A stretch of DNA of 14,679 nt from Desulfonema limicola (lineage in GTDB: Bacteria; Desulfobacterota; Desulfobacteria; Desulfobacterales; DYRC01): assembly GCA_020718925.1 (NCBI GenBank), contig DYRC01000066.1:1-14679 (forward strand). Reading direction: 5' to 3'. The notes under the pieces were generated by a model that saw nothing but the letters and a program-made list of their open reading frames with translations, made no database searches and was not told where the DNA came from. Below, one piece after another: positions 13,773-14,679 of this stretch. A program made the position numbers and the translations under genes. Within the stretch, counting starts at the first letter, position 1; each line of letters opens with the position of its first letter.

Positions 13773-14222
13773 ATGGAAGATGATCTGAAAAAGTACGTCC
13801 CCCCGGATTTGCAGCTATCCGGTTTGCAGATATGGATACATCACCGTCAATTCCCGAATGCCCAAGATTATTGGGATGGAAATTGGATAAATGTAACTGT
13901 CTGTTGCGAAGCAGAAGGTTCGAGCGTACAGGTAAGTGGAAATATTATCCATTTGCCTGAAATCGAAAAACTGATGACAGACGCCGAACAGATGTATCGG
14001 AAACTCGGAGGAAAGGCAGAACTGCGATGTATGGAACCGGAATTATCATTTTCATTGGAAGCAAAAGATCACGGACATATTGAGATGACCGTGAATATCA
14101 CCCCTGATAATCTGACACAATATCACAAATTCTTTTTTGACATTGACCAGAGTTTTCTGCCTAAGCTTATCACAGATTGCAAAGCTGTTTTGGAAAAATA
14201 TCACATCAAAGGCAGTCAATGA
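13773..14222 (+). CDS. WapI-family-like immunity/hypothetical protein
   Basis: A 149-aa soluble protein starting at ATG with GAGG 6 nt upstream. The segment HHRQFPNAQDYWDGNWINVT followed by a beta strand and IIHLPEIEKLMTDAEQMY resembles the 'yqFP...DYWDaNWL.v.v' and following helix of WapI-type immunity proteins, which neutralise toxin tips of contact-dependent systems. The match is from memory and the function is unproven; many such proteins occur without a toxin. The rest is alternating beta strands (AELRCMEPELSFSLEAKDHG, HIEMTVNITPDN) and a C-terminal helix. The stop overlaps the ATG of the decayed ABC-3 permease (ATGA). No toxin gene is in view. Confidence 0.6.
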   Translation: MEDDLKKYVPPDLQLSGLQIWIHHRQFPNAQDYWDGNWINVTVCCEAEGSSVQVSGNIIHLPEIEKLMTDAEQMYRKLGGKAELRCMEPELSFSLEAKDHGHIEMTVNITPDNLTQYHKFFFDIDQSFLPKLITDCKAVLEKYHIKGSQ

Positions 14223-14478
14223 TAAAATTCTTTGAAATACTGCATTTTGAATTTGTTCAAAGAGCCTTGATCAGCGGCATATTTATCGCGGTATGCTGCG
14301 CTGTATTGGGCGTATTTCTGCTACTGACTTTCCGGCGGTTACTCTGACAGAAAGTTTCGGGAAAGTGATATTATTGGCAGCAATTATCGGTCTTATGTCT
14401 GTGATTTTCGGGCTGTGCATCAGTATCAAATACCTGTCTTTGCTGTTACTGACTTTCAATCTTCCGGCGTTCCTTTAA
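14219..14478 (+). pseudogene. Remnant of ZnuB/TroC-type (ABC-3) metal transporter permease
   Basis: From ATG at 14219 (AAAGG upstream) the first frame reads MIKFFEILHFEFVQRALISG then IFIAVCCAVLGVFLLL, which fits the family's N terminus closely, but it runs into FRRLL and stops at 14347 where RRxSLxGDGLAH is expected. A second frame from about 14350 reads ESFGKVILLAAIIGLMSVIF then GLCIS, which fits the last-but-one membrane helix of the same family (SF..mlllaallG..sv..GL..S), and ends at 14478. About 180 central residues are therefore deleted and the frame is shifted. The solute-binding and ATPase subunits are not in the window. Confidence 0.7.
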
Positions 14479-14617
14479 GACTTCATACTGTTTTCAGATT
14501 GAGGCAGATATTTTTTCCGAACCGGTTTCACAGATGATAAAAAAATCGGCTCAGAAATATCCGGGATTCAGGATTAAAAAAGTCAGAATCAGAATTGCTG
14601 CGGTCATATAGTCATGC

Positions 14618-14646
14618 TTGACGTTAGTTATGAGATGCGTTATCAT
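14618..14646 (+). promoter_or_regulatory. Sigma70-like promoter at the right edge
   Basis: TTGACG (14618-14623) and TATCAT (14641-14646) are separated by exactly 17 bp. Both hexamers differ little from consensus. Transcription would start near 14653 and run rightward out of the window, so the controlled gene is not visible. Confidence 0.5.
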
Positions 14647-14679
14647 ATAACAATTATGATTAAATCGTTCAAGTGTGAA

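Noticed and set aside
14480..14610. Open stretch after the permease remnant reading IEADIFSEPVSQMIKKSAQK and beyond
   Set aside because: No start codon with ribosome-binding site and no family match; possibly another fragment but not supportable.
1..14679. tRNA, rRNA, riboswitch or transposase gene
   Set aside because: No cloverleaf with a conserved T-loop, no rRNA segment, no known aptamer core and no DDE, serine or HUH transposase motif was seen on either strand.

Overview
The window looks like accessory chromosome from an anaerobic, moderately AT-rich bacterium, most likely a Desulfobacterota (sulfate-reducer-like) lineage. The evidence is an anaerobe-type (class I) hybrid cluster protein behind a near-ideal FNR/CRP-type promoter, a GT5 glycogen synthase of the type I associate with deltaproteobacteria, Na+-NQR subunits, many small toxin-antitoxin genes and palindromic dispersed repeats. 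The taxon is inferred from protein flavour only; there is no rRNA or other marker.

Positions 1-4802 (+ strand) hold a signalling/conflict-like module. It starts with a response-regulator receiver domain fused to an OLD-like TOPRIM domain (5' end cut by the window). A P-loop ATPase follows, then a TPR protein whose reading frame overlaps the ATPase by 4 nt, then a hicA-hicB toxin-antitoxin pair starting 1 nt after the TPR stop codon, then a DUF2283 gene. The TPR gene is compositionally mosaic: its repeat-bearing middle is clearly more AT-rich than its two ends. A phosphorelay-gated TOPRIM effector beside an NTPase/TPR sensor is the best candidate here for an undescribed system.

Positions 4803-6263 hold a cluster of three hairpins, a 100-aa antitoxin-like gene (+), a PIN-domain toxin with a 51-aa downstream partner (-), and a roughly 125-bp MITE-like element with 8-bp terminal inverted repeats around a 56-nt imperfect palindrome.

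Positions 6264-10625 (- strand) carry hcp (nitrosative-stress defence) with its promoter, then nqrB-nqrC without nqrA, nqrD, nqrE or nqrF. A truncated DUF1902/HicB-like reading frame lies directly downstream of nqrC, where nqrD would be expected.

Positions 10626-13535 (- strand) carry a SAM-dependent methyltransferase, the remnant of a DppB/OppB/NikB-type ABC permease overlapping its stop codon, an 82-aa unknown gene and glgA. A divergent intergenic region with an operator-like palindrome leads to a 149-aa WapI-like protein (+), which overlaps a second collapsed transporter, a ZnuB/TroC-type ABC-3 permease remnant. A good sigma70-like promoter sits at the right edge. Intact genes are thus interspersed with internally deleted remnants, which points to ongoing gene loss and rearrangement.
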